DNA from: Ancistrus triradiatus
Lineage: Eukaryota > Chordata > Actinopteri > Siluriformes > Loricariidae
DNA length: 64,000 nucleotides
NCBI GenBank assembly: GCA_025084515.1
Contig: JAJAGP010000757.1
Coordinates: 239,714-303,713 of the forward strand
Direction: 5' to 3'
The notes beneath the pieces were generated by a model that searched no databases, was not told where the DNA came from, and saw only the letters and a program-made list of their open reading frames with translations. Below are positions 39,406-48,980 of this stretch, piece after piece; position 1 is the first letter of the stretch, and every line of letters begins with the position of its first letter. The position numbers and the translations under genes are program-made.

Positions 39406-39560
39406 CTGCTACAAAGCTCCGTATTTGATGGTAAATATTTGCAGTTCTTCGCTCACTGCAACCTGTACAAACTCCAGTTATACTGACGACGCAGATGTTG
39501 CAGCTGGCTTTCCGTAGTTCGGGGTCACCTTCTGGACACGACAGCTAATTCTGATTCGAC
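39406..39560 (-). other. mcfd2: Candidate non-coding first exon and promoter of mcfd2
   Basis: A consensus donor on the minus strand (GTAGCAG|GTGAGG, exon boundary at 39406) is followed upstream by sequence less AT-rich than its surroundings. This position is right for the 5' UTR exon that the acceptor at 36988 requires. The upstream boundary is arbitrary, and no TATA box was identified. Confidence 0.4.
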
Positions 39561-39599
39561 GCTGCTAGTGCGTGACTACTCACATGCAGCCAATCAGAA

Positions 39600-40125
39600 A
39601 GTCCAAAATCACACCGATTCATTCGGACCGATCACAAGAAATGAATCAATCGAGACGAACCGATTCTCAGGAAGCGGGGTACATTCTAACGGTTCATAAT
39701 CTGAGGCAAAGGTGTTACGCTTCATAGTTGAAGAACCCCTTTACAGACGAAGTGTGCCATAAGCAGATGTTAACATATTATGTGCAGAGAGACAGTTGCT
39801 TATTAAAACAACTTTTCAATCAGTTTGGAAAATTTTCACTTGTTTTTCAGTAAATAACCCAGGTTATCACAGTGGTGGGCTAGCATATGAGACCGCTGTA
39901 CCACCCGAGTACCATACATAATGTGATACAGTAAACACTTTTCTTAAAATTTTATTATTTCTTTGCAATTAAACACAAAATATTGTGATACAAGACTTTG
40001 GACATATTGCCTCACCTACAGATGGCAATTCTTTGGTTTGTTTTTGTAGTTTTATAACTGTGCACACTACAGGTATGGTTGATGAATGAGCCTCAGTTAA
40101 AGGTCTTACTCCGTTTTTTTTTTTT
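39600..40125. other. Sequence upstream of mcfd2
   Basis: No gene. The block 39740-39800 recurs at 40332-40395 (CCATAAGCAGATGTTAACAT), part of a local duplication described in the findings. Confidence 0.5.
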
Positions 40126-40228
40126 TTAGAAATTGAGAAGATTGAAAATGACAACTCAAGGATTATGAAAATTAAATAAAAACTAAGAAAATGAAAACTC
40201 AGCCATTTTAAAGCATTTGACAATATTG

Positions 40229-40340
40229 TAGGGGTGTAACGATACACTCTGCTCACGATACGGTTCAATTCACGAGTTCACGATTTGATTTTCTCATGAT
40301 TATTGATTTTACATTTGACAAAAGACATTCCTTTACAAAC
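40229..40340. mobile_element. Truncated hAT-like MITE
   Basis: The left terminus TAGGGGTGTAACGATACACT is present, and the body continues to ACATTTGACAAAAGACATTCC, after which unrelated sequence begins. Its left flank matches that of the copy at 37220, so it is probably part of a duplication and not a separate insertion. Confidence 0.7.
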
Positions 40341-40639
40341 AAATTCTGCCATAAGCAGATGTTAACATACTATGTGCAGGGAGACAGCTGCATATGACAG
40401 TTCAACAGATGTTTATGAACCAGTATCAAATAAAAAATATTAGAAAAGCAGCTGAACGTGCAACTGGGTTAACGTCTCTCTCTGTAGTGACTCTAGTGAA
40501 TATAAAGCTGTATGCAGTATACCCACTATAAATTAAATTACTAGGATTTGAATATACTTAATTAAAATGGGGTTGGATCAGTGGCTAGCACCATCACCTC
40601 ACAGCAAGTGAACATAACAAACATACATTCCTGCATTTC

Positions 40640-41215
40640 AGGCCTGCAACACATTCCAAAAAAGGTTGGGACAGCGGCAATTTAGGGCTAGTGATGTTAA
40701 TAAAAAAACTAAATAATGATGTGATTTCAAACAGGTGATTTCAACAGGTGATTATTATCTGGAAGAATTTCAGTGCATAAAAGGCAAGGGTCCAAGTCTA
40801 CAATGAAGTGGTGTGATCTCTGATCCCTCAGACAGCACAGCATCAAGAATCGTCATTCATCAATAGCTGATAGAACCACACGGGCAAGGAACTACTTGGG
40901 AAAACCTTTATCAAGTACTGCAATATGGAGTAACACTAGCATATGCCACTTGCCTTTATGTTAACAATGTCCAGAAGTGGCATCGACTTCATGGATGGAA
41001 TGGATGTTCATTAACAATAAACAAATAACATTACATTCATTAACAAATAAAATGAAGTTGATCAGACAAAAGCTTAAATATCATGGCTTCATACTGTCTG
41101 CAGTGATATAAAAGTCAAAGTACATGTAAGGAGCACAGAGTTTTTTTTATATTTGTATTTTCCTTAAGGTTCCAACTTTTTCTGATTTGGGTTGTAGTTA
41201 CATTAATGATACAAT
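40640..41215. mobile_element. DNA-transposon remnant with weak inverted termini
   Basis: The left part reads CAACACATTCCAAAAAAGGT followed by TGGGACAG. The right part reads GGTTCCAACTTTTTCTGATT followed by TGGGTTGTAG. These are imperfect inverted repeats. No open reading frame. Confidence 0.55.
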
Positions 41216-41748
41216 ATTACATATCTGTGAGTCTCATAAGTATATGATCTTCTATGGTTAGCAGTTAATCTGATGAAATAAGAGTGAGGTGTTTCCAATC
41301 AGTGTCATGACAATCAGGTGTGAGTGAATTTAAAAAACAGGAATCTATCTAAGTCTGATATTCACAGCACGTTTGTAGAAGTGTGTCATGGCATGAACAA
41401 ATGGGATTTCTGAGAACCTCAGAAAAAGTTAAAAGTTGTTGATGCTCATCAGGTTGGATAAAGTTATAAATCATCTCTAAAGAGTTTGGACTCCATCACT
41501 CCACAGTCAGACAGATTGTGTACAATTGGAGGAAATTCAAGACCATTGACCACTGCTCTTCAAAAAGAACGTTGCTGCCTGTCTGCAGTTTGCTAAAGAT
41601 CATGTGGACAACCCAGAAGGCTCTCAGAAAAACATTTTATGGATGGATGAGACCAAAAAAAACCTTTTTAGTTTAATGAGATGTGTTATGTCTGAAGAAA
41701 GGAAACAACTGCATTCCTGCTTAAAAACATCTGTGAAATGTGCTAGTG

Positions 41749-41897
41749 GCTCGGTAGGTAGCACCACCGCCTCAGAACAAGAAGGTCCTGGGTTCAATCC
41801 CAGGGTGGAGCGGCCTGGGTTCTTTCTGTCTGGAGACTGCATGTCTTCTGTGTGGGTTTACTCCAGGTTAAAATTGAAATTGACTTGAGTGTATATA
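41749..41897 (+). repeat. tRNA-derived SINE (GGCACGGTGGC family)
   Basis: The head GGCTCGGTAGGTAGCACCAC, box B-like GGTTCAATCCC, and GTGTGGGTTTACTCCAGG body are present. It is interrupted at GAGTGTATATA by the Tc1-like copy starting near 41899. Confidence 0.8.
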
Positions 41898-41898
41898 T

Positions 41899-43310
41899 AC
41901 ACTGCTCAGAAAAATAAAGGGAACAATCAAATAACACATCCTAGATCTGAATGAATGAAGTATTCTCATTGAATACTTTGTTGAATGTACTGACAACAAA
42001 ATTCCACAAAAATCATCAATGGAAATCAAATTTATTAACCAATGGAGGCCTGGATTTGAAGTCACACACAAAACTAAAGTGGAAAAACACACTACAGGCT
42101 GATCCAACTTTGATGTAATGTCCTTAAAACAAGTCAAAATGAGGCTCAGTATTGTGTGTGGCCTCCACGTGCCTGTATGAACTCCCTACAATGCCTGGGC
42201 ATGCTCCTGATGAGGTGGCGGATGGTCTCCTGAGGGATCTCCTCCCAGACCTGGACTAAAGCATCCGCCAACTCCTGGACAGTCTGTGTTGCAACGTGAC
42301 GTTGGTGGATGGAGACATGATGTCCCAGATGTGCTCAATCGGCTTCAGGTCTGGGGAATAGGCGGGCCAGTCCATAGGTACCTAATGGCAGTCAGGCTAC
42401 ATCTGGCGAGCACATGGAGGGTTGTGCGGCCCTCCAAAGAAATGCCACCCCACATCATTACTGACCCACTGCCAAACCGGTCATGATGAAGGATGTTGCA
42501 GGCAGCAGATTGCTCTCTACGGCGTCTCCAGACTCTGTCACATCTGTCACATGTGCTCAGTGTGAACCTGCTGACATCTGTGAAGAGCACAGGGAGCCAG
42601 TGGTGAATTTGCCAATCCTGGTGTTCTCTGGCAAATGCCAAGAGTACTGCACAGTGTTGGGCTGTGAGCACAACCCCATCTGTGGACGTCGGGCCCTCAT
42701 ACCATACTCATGGAGTCGGTTTCTAACCTTTTGTGCAGACACATGCACATTTGTGGCCTGCTGGAGGTCATTTTGCAGAGCTCTGGCAGTGCTCCTCCTG
42801 TTCCTTCTTGCACAAAGGCGGAGGTAGTGGTCCTGCTGCTGGGTTGTTGCCCTCCTACGGCCTCCTCCATGTCTCCTGGTGTACTGGCCTGTCTCCTGGT
42901 AGCGCCTCCAGCCTCTGGACACTACGCTGACAGACACAGCAAACCTTCTTGCCACAGCTCGCATTGTTGTGCCATCATGGATGAGCTGCACTACCTGAGC
43001 CACTTGTGTGAGTTCGTCTCATGCTACCACGAGTGTGAAAGCACCACCAACATTCAAAAGTGACCAAAACATCAGCCAGAAAGCATAGGTACTGAGAAGT
43101 GGTCTGTGGTCCCCACCTGCAGAACCACTCCTTTATTGAGTGTGTCTTGCTAATTGCCAATAATTCCACCTGTTGTCTATTCCATTTGCACAACAGCATG
43201 TGAAATTGATTGTCAATCAGTGTTGCTTCCTAAGTGGACAGTTTGATTTCACAGAAGTTTGATTTACTTGGAGTTATATTGTGTTGTTTAAGTGTTCCCT
43301 TTATTTTATA
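41899..43310 (-). mobile_element. Tc1-like transposon, internally deleted (CACTGCTCAG family)
   Basis: The left terminus CACTGCTCAGAAAAATAAAG (TA-flanked) and the right region AAGTGTTCCCTTTATTTTAT are inverted. The minus strand carries MAQVVQLIHDGTTMRAVARR at 43003 on (helix-turn-helix), TDVSRFTLS (first Asp region, now TDVS instead of TDES) near 42580, and PDLKPIEHIWDIMS near 42345. About 125 bases that hold the second catalytic Asp (QDNARPH in the copy at 4633) are deleted at about 42378. Not autonomous. Confidence 0.88.
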
Positions 43311-43364
43311 TATATGTATGACTAGTCTTGATGTAACCTTGTGTGTGTCACTGAAATGTGGGAC

Positions 43365-43556
43365 TAGGGTAGCCTAGCGGTTAAGGTACTGGACTCTGGC
43401 CCATAAGGTCCAGGGTTCAAATCCCACTTCTGCCAAACTGTCACTGTTGGGTCCTTGAGCAAGACCCTTAACCCACAATTGCTTGTAAGACTGTACTAAT
43501 TGTAAGTCGCTCTGGATAAGGGCGTCTGCTAAATGCTGTAAATGTAAATGTAAATG
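43365..43556 (+). repeat. tRNA-derived SINE (GGTAGCCTAG family)
   Basis: The head GGTAGCCTAGCGGTTAAGG, box B-like GGTTCAAATCC, and GTCGCTCTGGATAAGGGCG tail with TGTAAATG repeats are present. Among the best-preserved copies in the window. Confidence 0.88.
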
Positions 43557-44139
43557 AAATGGCCACTGATGCTGATAGTGATGTTAAACAAACAAACAAA
43601 CTGTGAAACGTGCTGGTGATAGTATTACAATTTGGGCCTGTTTTGCTGCATCTGGTCCACGTTCCCAGGTTGCCATCCCTGTGTGGTACAATGAGTTCTG
43701 AAATATACCAACAAATTCTAAGGGAAAATGTAAGGACATTTTTTCATGAACTGAATATCAAGAAAAAGTGTGTCATGCAGCAAGATCCTAAGCTCACAAG
43801 TTGTTCAACCAAATAATGTTTAAAGAAGAATAAGCATAATGTTTTGGAATGGATTAGAGTTAGGGTTAAGGTGAGTTAAGTCCAGACCTTAATCTAATAG
43901 AAATGTTGTGGAAGAACCTGAAGCACTAACATCCCAGAGTTGAAAGTATTCTGTATGAAGGCATTTGTTAAAATTCCTTCAACCATGTGAAAAAAAAAAG
44001 AGAATTCTGAAGTAAGAGTTATATGTTTTGGATAAGCATGACCATTTGTATGTGAACTGTGGTGTTGTGCTGTATCAGCTGTTTTGACGAGTGCCCATGG
44101 AGCTGAATATGTTTCAAGAAATGGCCCAAACATACATGT

Positions 44140-44425
44140 TTCATCCTATTCAGGGGCTTATCGGCAAGCACAGGGAACGAGGCAACACTAGACAGGTTAC
44201 CAGTCCATCACAGAGCTCTCACTCTCACACAGAGACTCACACAAATCACAATGGGACGCTTTATAGATGCCAGTTGACCTAACGTTTGTCTTTGGAATGT
44301 GGGAGGCAATCACAGGATACCTGGATACCCGGAAGGTACTCATGCAAACACAAGGAGAACAAGGCAATTCCACACAGGCAGAGGCAGTGCTGGGAATCAC
44401 TAGAGCTATGAGGTGCAGTGCCATA
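44140..44425 (-). repeat. tRNA-derived SINE (GGCACGGTGGC family), degraded
   Basis: In reverse it shows GCACTGCACCTCATAGC, then CACTGCCTCTGCCTGTGTG and the CATCACAGAGCTC/GGACTGGTAACCTG 3' module. Low similarity at the head. Confidence 0.6.
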
Positions 44426-44705
44426 TTTATTCATGTTCGTATATTTACATGGTGGCTGTAGCTCGTAAAATGAGTATAGAGCTTATGCACAAAGAAGGTG
44501 CATCAAAGTGGAAACTGATTCTGCACCAAGAACATGCGTAATTCTTTATGCCATGGAATCAGCAAGGAACTGAATTTTTACTTTACAGATAATTCCTGAA
44601 ATTTTGCCACCTGCACAGTCATACTTAAAAACCACAAAACTGTGAAACAATATTTTTTAACAACGGACAATGTTTCAGACACAAGAGTCTGACACATGGT
44701 GTATA

Positions 44706-44790
44706 TACACTCAACAATAACTTTATGAGGTACACCTTCTTGTTTGTACTCTCCATTTGCCCATTTTATCAGTTCCACTACTGTATAGAT
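44706..44790 (+). mobile_element. Isolated Tc1-like terminus
   Basis: CACTCAACAATAACTTTATG followed by AGGTACACC matches the terminus seen at the right end of 54040-54398 (inverted). No transposase sequence of this family follows. Confidence 0.55.
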
Positions 44791-44846
44791 GCACTTTGTA
44801 GTTCTACAGTTACAGAGAGTCTATCTGTTTCTCTACATATGTTTAG

Positions 44847-45625
44847 TCACTCTGTTCTGTAATGGTCAGGACATCGCCTCTGCATTGGGAATATCTCCCC
44901 TATGGCAGACAATTTTGTCAGCTGATCTTTTAAGGGTAGCCCCAACACCATCTGGAGCCCCCTTTCCATGACTGGCCTCAACGAAGTTCCAGCTGATATC
45001 TCTGAAGCCGTTCTTGAATGTAGGTCTAGTAGGTAAAAGTTGCCCTTCTGTTTGTATTGAGTAGCTGGGCCATCACTAAAGACATGGAGACGTTTGATCA
45101 GAGGGTATCTCCCCCTCACCATGTCTAACACAGGGTTGAGGTGAGCCTAGATACCTGGGGGATCATGCTGCTTGGAAGGGGAGTTGGAACAGACAGTCAC
45201 TGGTGATTGTTCCACTGTAGTGTATGTACAGTCCAGTATGTAAGGTTGCTTGCTGGTGTGACCCTGCAAAATAGGCTGGTTGAATTCCTTGAGAATACTT
45301 ACAGGAGTAGTTCTCACTGAAATCTACATGTAGTAGACGTTTGTTGTTCCTTACGTTTTCTCTCAGCTGTCTGTATGCCACATACTGCCATTGGATATTA
45401 AAGATGTGGCGCCTAAATTTGAACAGCTTGTCACAGAATTCAGTTGCAAGTGCATCCTCTGTTGTAATCACATTTTTCTTCACAGTGATTGTAGACCTTT
45501 TCGCAGAATCTTCTCCACTGTTTACTTCCAAAGCATTGTCTTCCAAAGACCACTGGGTAAGGGCTATTTCTGTGAACGCAGTAGGTCTGAGCATTGCATG
45601 TGTTGAGTAGATACGATCTCTTCAC
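44847..45625 (-). pseudogene. Broken DDE-like (RNase-H-like) reading frame, unassigned mobile element
   Basis: Two minus-strand frames, 45594-45163 and 45131-44847, belong to one protein split by a frameshift and an in-frame stop near 45150. Visible motifs in order are VDFSENYSCKY (Asp codon 45324-45322), FAGSHQQATLHTG, VFSDGPATQYKQKGNFY (Asp at 45074-45072) and, in a further shifted frame, ASHGKGAPDGVG near 44944-44975. Three acidic residues in strand-like contexts suggest an RNase-H fold transposase. I recall the same motif set in uncharacterised multicopy fish and cnidarian proteins but cannot name a family. A Cys-rich segment (CGSKQWRRFC-like, 45520-45600) lies upstream. The Penelope-like element begins directly beyond, at about 45630. 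The start and full extent are unknown. Confidence 0.55.
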
Positions 45626-45661
45626 TCACCATATGTCGATGTTTACTGTAAGCCAACACAT

Positions 45662-46354
45662 ATGGATCAGTACTTAAGGTTTGACTCTCATCATCCACTG
45701 GAGCACAAACTAGGAGTCCTCAGGACACTTTACCAACGAGCAGACAGTGTCCCCACTGACACAGCGGCCAAGGATGGAGAGAAATCTCACATTATGCAGG
45801 CCCTGGGCAAATGTGGTTATCCAAACTGGGCCTTTGTCAAAGCCGGTAAGATGCCCAAACAGTGCTCCAGCAGATCAACAAGAGGAGAACAACAACAGCA
45901 GTCTAAGCGTAAACCAGTGGTGATTCCATATGTGGCAGGAACAGAGGAACAATTGAGACGCATATTTGCCAAACACCGCATCTCAGTGGCTTTCAAACCC
46001 CAAAACACGCTACGCCAGAAACTGGTCCACCCCAAGAATCGGGTCCCCCAGCACAAACAGAGTAATTTAGAGTACGCTGTTAAGCGCCGGGAGGATTGCC
46101 AGGAATTGTACATCGGGGAAACCAAACAGCCACTGGTGAAACGGATGGCACAACATAGAAGAGCTACCTCATCAGGTCAGGACTCTGCGGTTTTACACCC
46201 ACCTACAGGCGCAAGTGGCCACTCTTTCAAGGATGAAGACGAGCAGATCCTGATCCTTAGGGAGGAACGATGGTTTGAACGCAGAGTAAAAGAAGCCATT
46301 TTTGTAAAAAAGGAACGTCCATCCCTGAACCGAGGAGGGGGCCTCAGAGACTAG
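45662..46354 (+). CDS. Penelope-like element protein, C-terminal part (RT thumb and GIY-YIG endonuclease)
   Basis: A 230-codon open frame. It opens just inside the last RT block (QYLRFDSHHPLEHKLGVLRT), and the frame continues upstream to about 45633 without an ATG. The GIY-YIG nuclease lies at about residues 136-230: EYAVKRREDCQELYIGET with the conserved Tyr and Ile-Gly core, then KQPLVKRMAQHRR, and EERWFERRVKEAI, which carries the catalytic Glu region. It ends KERPSLNRGGGLRD, typical of Penelope-like proteins. Family knowledge: the endonuclease nicks DNA to prime reverse transcription. Without the RT core this copy is inactive on its own, although the surviving frame is remarkably free of stops. 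Confidence 0.85.
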   Translation: MDQYLRFDSHHPLEHKLGVLRTLYQRADSVPTDTAAKDGEKSHIMQALGKCGYPNWAFVKAGKMPKQCSSRSTRGEQQQQSKRKPVVIPYVAGTEEQLRRIFAKHRISVAFKPQNTLRQKLVHPKNRVPQHKQSNLEYAVKRREDCQELYIGETKQPLVKRMAQHRRATSSGQDSAVLHPPTGASGHSFKDEDEQILILREERWFERRVKEAIFVKKERPSLNRGGGLRD

Positions 46355-46559
46355 TACACCTCTCACCATCTTACAACGGAGCCATCGCAGCCCTCCCCAA
46401 TCCTGTGTGAATGGCACACGCGGCCATTGTCGTTAATGGCTATGTCAATCTGCATATTAAAACTGATCACCGGTCCCATTGTTATGCAATGGTGCTGGTA
46501 CCAGTCGCTATGCAAAGGTGCTGTATATAAGATTGGGGAAGTTTTCCATCTAGCTGAGA

Positions 46560-46590
46560 CTGAAAAAAGTCACTTACATGAGTGACGAAA
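46560..46590 (+). ncRNA. Degenerate hammerhead-ribozyme-like motif in Penelope-like element 3' region
   Basis: CTGAAAA (46560-46566; consensus CTGANGA) is followed by a perfect 6-bp hairpin GTCACT/AGTGAC with loop TACATG (46569-46586) and then GAAA (46587-46590). This is the order of hammerhead core box 1, stem II and core box 2. Penelope-like elements are known to carry hammerhead motifs. The essential G8 is A here, so self-cleavage is unlikely. Stem I candidates are CATCT (46547-46551) and AGATG (46617-46621). Confidence 0.5.
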
Positions 46591-46644
46591 CGTTCCTCCG
46601 ACAAAAATCTATGTCCAGATGAACAGATTCAACTTCTGGGATGT

Positions 46645-48578
46645 TACAACCCTATTGGTTGGTCGACCACTCGTGGGGGGGGGGTAACAATGGTCTTGAG
46701 TCTTGAGTTTCCTCCATTAGTACACAATCTGTCTGACTGTGGATTGGTGGAGTCCAAAACTCTTTTTTAACCTTTTCCAGCCTGCTGAGCATCAACAACT
46801 CTTTTTCTGAGGTTCTCAGAAAATCTCTTTGTTCGTGCCATCATACACTTGCACAAAACGTGTTGTCAAGAGCAGACTTTGAATGATCCCTGTTCTTTAA
46901 ATAAAAACAGGTTTGCCCACTCACACCTGATTGCCATCCCATTGATTGAAAAACACCTGACTCTAATTTCACCCTTTAAATGAACTGTTAATCGTAGAAG
47001 TTTGCATACTTTTGCCAGTCACTATGTAATATGGATCATTTTCCTCAATAAATAAATGACCAAGTAATATATTTTGTCAAGTCAAGTCAAGTCAGATTTA
47101 TTTATATAGCGCTTTTTACAATGGAGCATTGTCTCAAAGCAACTTTACAAGTTTAGATTTATCTCCTAATAACTACGTCCCATCCCAAATTGAGCAAGCC
47201 TAGGGCGGACAGTGGCAAGAAAAAACTCCCTAGTTCTAGGAAGAAAACCTTGGGAGGACCAGGACTCAAAAGGGACCCAACCTCCTTGGGCGGCGTAGAT
47301 GATAAATCTAAGAGCGAACTAAAAGTCATGGAGTCAAAGTTCGAATAGAATGTGAAGTATGCACAATCGACATTAAGTGGCCCCGGTTATATGATGTAAA
47401 AATCTAAGAGCGAAACTAAAGTCATGGAGTCATGGTCGAATAATAAATGTGAATTATGCACAGTGGAGCTCCATCAGATGAACATCATGTGTGGGGCCGG
47501 AACTGCCGGAACACAGCTCGGAGAGAAAAAGCAGAAATGTAATTAGTTATTGATTAAGAGCACAGTGTTTATTAACAATCACTGATGCCATGTCAATCAC
47601 TGATGCCCAAGTGTAGCATGAGACCCCGCGCAGCATTAGCTATTGCAGCATAGCCTAGAAAGAGGAGAACTTGTAGGAAACACAGCCAAGAGGGATCACA
47701 TGAGACATTGGCAACCCCACGAGCGGCAGAAGACAGCAACCCAATGTCTCTGATCACCATAAGACTCTTTGACTATGAACCCCCAGCTCGCCCTTATTCT
47801 AAGGCAAGGATGCATGAGTCAAGATCACGAGGACCCAAGCCTAGTTCAGCCAGACCGCCCACTCGACACTCCCGGCTAGCGGACAAAGCAGGCCAGGCCA
47901 GACATGACTCCAGACTCCGGCCCCTCTGCAACCCAAGCCATGCAACCTGGTCTAAATCTAGTCAAAAAGCCTGTTTGTTTAAATAGGTATGGTTCTTTAG
48001 CCTAGACTTAAAACTTTGGAGGGTGTCTGAATCTCGAACGAAAGTGGGAAGTTTATTCCATAGTTGGGGGGCCATGTATGAGAAAGCCTTTCCCCCTGCT
48101 GTGACTTTTTTAATTCTAGGAACTAAAAGAAGTCCTGCACCCTGCGAACAAAGTAGACGAGTTGGATTGTAAAACTCTAAGAGGTCACTCAGATAATGTG
48201 GGGCCAGGCCATGTAGAGCTTTATAAGTTATAAGAAGTATTTTGTAATCAATGCGGAATTTGACTGGTAACCAGTGCAGTGATGATAGAACAGGAGTGAT
48301 ATGATCAAATTTTCTAGTTCGAGTTAGCACTCGGGCAGCTACATTCTGAACTAACTGAAGTTTATTTATAGATTTACTAGAGCATCCTGTAAGTAAGGCG
48401 ATACAGTAATCCAACCTTGAGGTTATAAACGCATGAACAAGTTTTTCTGCATCATTAAAAAAATCTAATTTGTTTAACTACTGTGTGAAAATCTGACGAT
48501 GTTTTAGGTGTATATGCATATTTATGCAGAAATAGAGAAAATTCTAAAGGGTTCACAAACTTTCAAGCACCACTGTAT
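46645..48578 (-). mobile_element. Tc1-like copy (CAGTGGTGCTTGAAAG family) split by an L2-type LINE
   Basis: Reverse-strand helix-turn-helix half at about 46650-46845 (GGTCGACCACTCGTGG leader; TTTCTGAGGTTCTCAG), then leader to about 47070. It resumes at 48476 and ends in the intact terminus CTTTCAAGCACCACTG at 48576. The catalytic half is absent. Confidence 0.82.
47075..48475 (-). mobile_element. L2-type LINE, 5'-truncated
   Basis: Minus-strand frame 48414-47962 is the reverse-transcriptase C-terminal end of an L2-type LINE: LQLVQNVAARVLTRT, then HITPVLSSLHWLPVKFRIDY, then TYKALHGLAPHYLSDLL, and WNKLP near the end. The 3' UTR extends to the tail TATTTATATAGCGCTTTTTA, with the GTCAAGTCAAGTC repeat at 47077-47090. 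An imperfect direct repeat of about 100 bases (AAATCTAAGAGCGAA..., 47305 and 47398) lies inside the UTR. It is inserted in the Tc1 copy. Confidence 0.88.
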
Positions 48579-48619
48579 ATAATCATAACAGAATGGACAT
48601 GTTCTGCTTTACCACATTA

Positions 48620-48980
48620 GTGGACCTTTCTATAACAGTGAAAAAGGTTGATTAACACTGTTGGGGTTTGCCCTGTCCCTTCTTCGTTTTTCACCCGTTT
48701 TGCTATTTTGCGACTCTTCCTTACCTCCGCTTTGTTTTCATTTTCTGAGTACAGCGTGTATGTGTTTGTGCTTGCTCACACAGCGATTGATTGGCTCTTC
48801 AATTCCTCACTCTTTCTCCGTCTACACACCGTCTCCGTCATCATCATCTAATCATCAACCGCTCTCTACAAAAACACTGATCGATCGTCTAGACGCTGCC
48901 AGATTATCTCCGTCTTAACCCAGTACCTGGCTTCCTGTGGCTCATTACTACCCTCGTTGTTTAGCTATCCAGTCTGTTAG
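48620..48980. other. Possible 5' leader of the gypsy element
   Basis: CT-rich sequence between the Tc1 terminus and the gag-like region. It might be LTR/leader but shows no terminal TG...CA duplication that I could match on the 3' side. Confidence 0.3.

Larger units (their letters stand above)
41210..43960 (+). mobile_element. Tc1-like copy (CAGTGGTGCTTGAAAG family) split by a SINE/Tc1 stack
   Basis: The 5' half runs 41210-41748: leader, HTH region with frameshifts, and WMDETK near 41640. It stops at the SVKH codons. The copy resumes at about 43601 with the gGGS...WACFA region and proceeds through a degraded second-Asp motif (QQDPKLTS, about 43780) and PDLI-type remnants to about 43960. The inserted block 41749-43600 is flanked by an 18-base direct repeat. 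The right terminus is missing. Confidence 0.8.
45630..46640 (+). mobile_element. Penelope-like retroelement, 5'-truncated
   Basis: The end of the reverse transcriptase (VDVYCKPTHMDQYLRFDSHH at about 45633), the linker and the GIY-YIG endonuclease are in one frame. After the stop at 46352-46354 comes an untranslated region with a hammerhead-ribozyme-like motif at 46560-46590. The 5' part with the RT catalytic motifs is missing, as expected for incomplete target-primed copying. It abuts the DDE-like pseudogene on the left and a Tc1 fragment on the right. Confidence 0.85.

Noticed and set aside
47708..47986. 92-codon plus-strand frame
   Set aside because: Antisense of the L2-type LINE 3' UTR, no family features.
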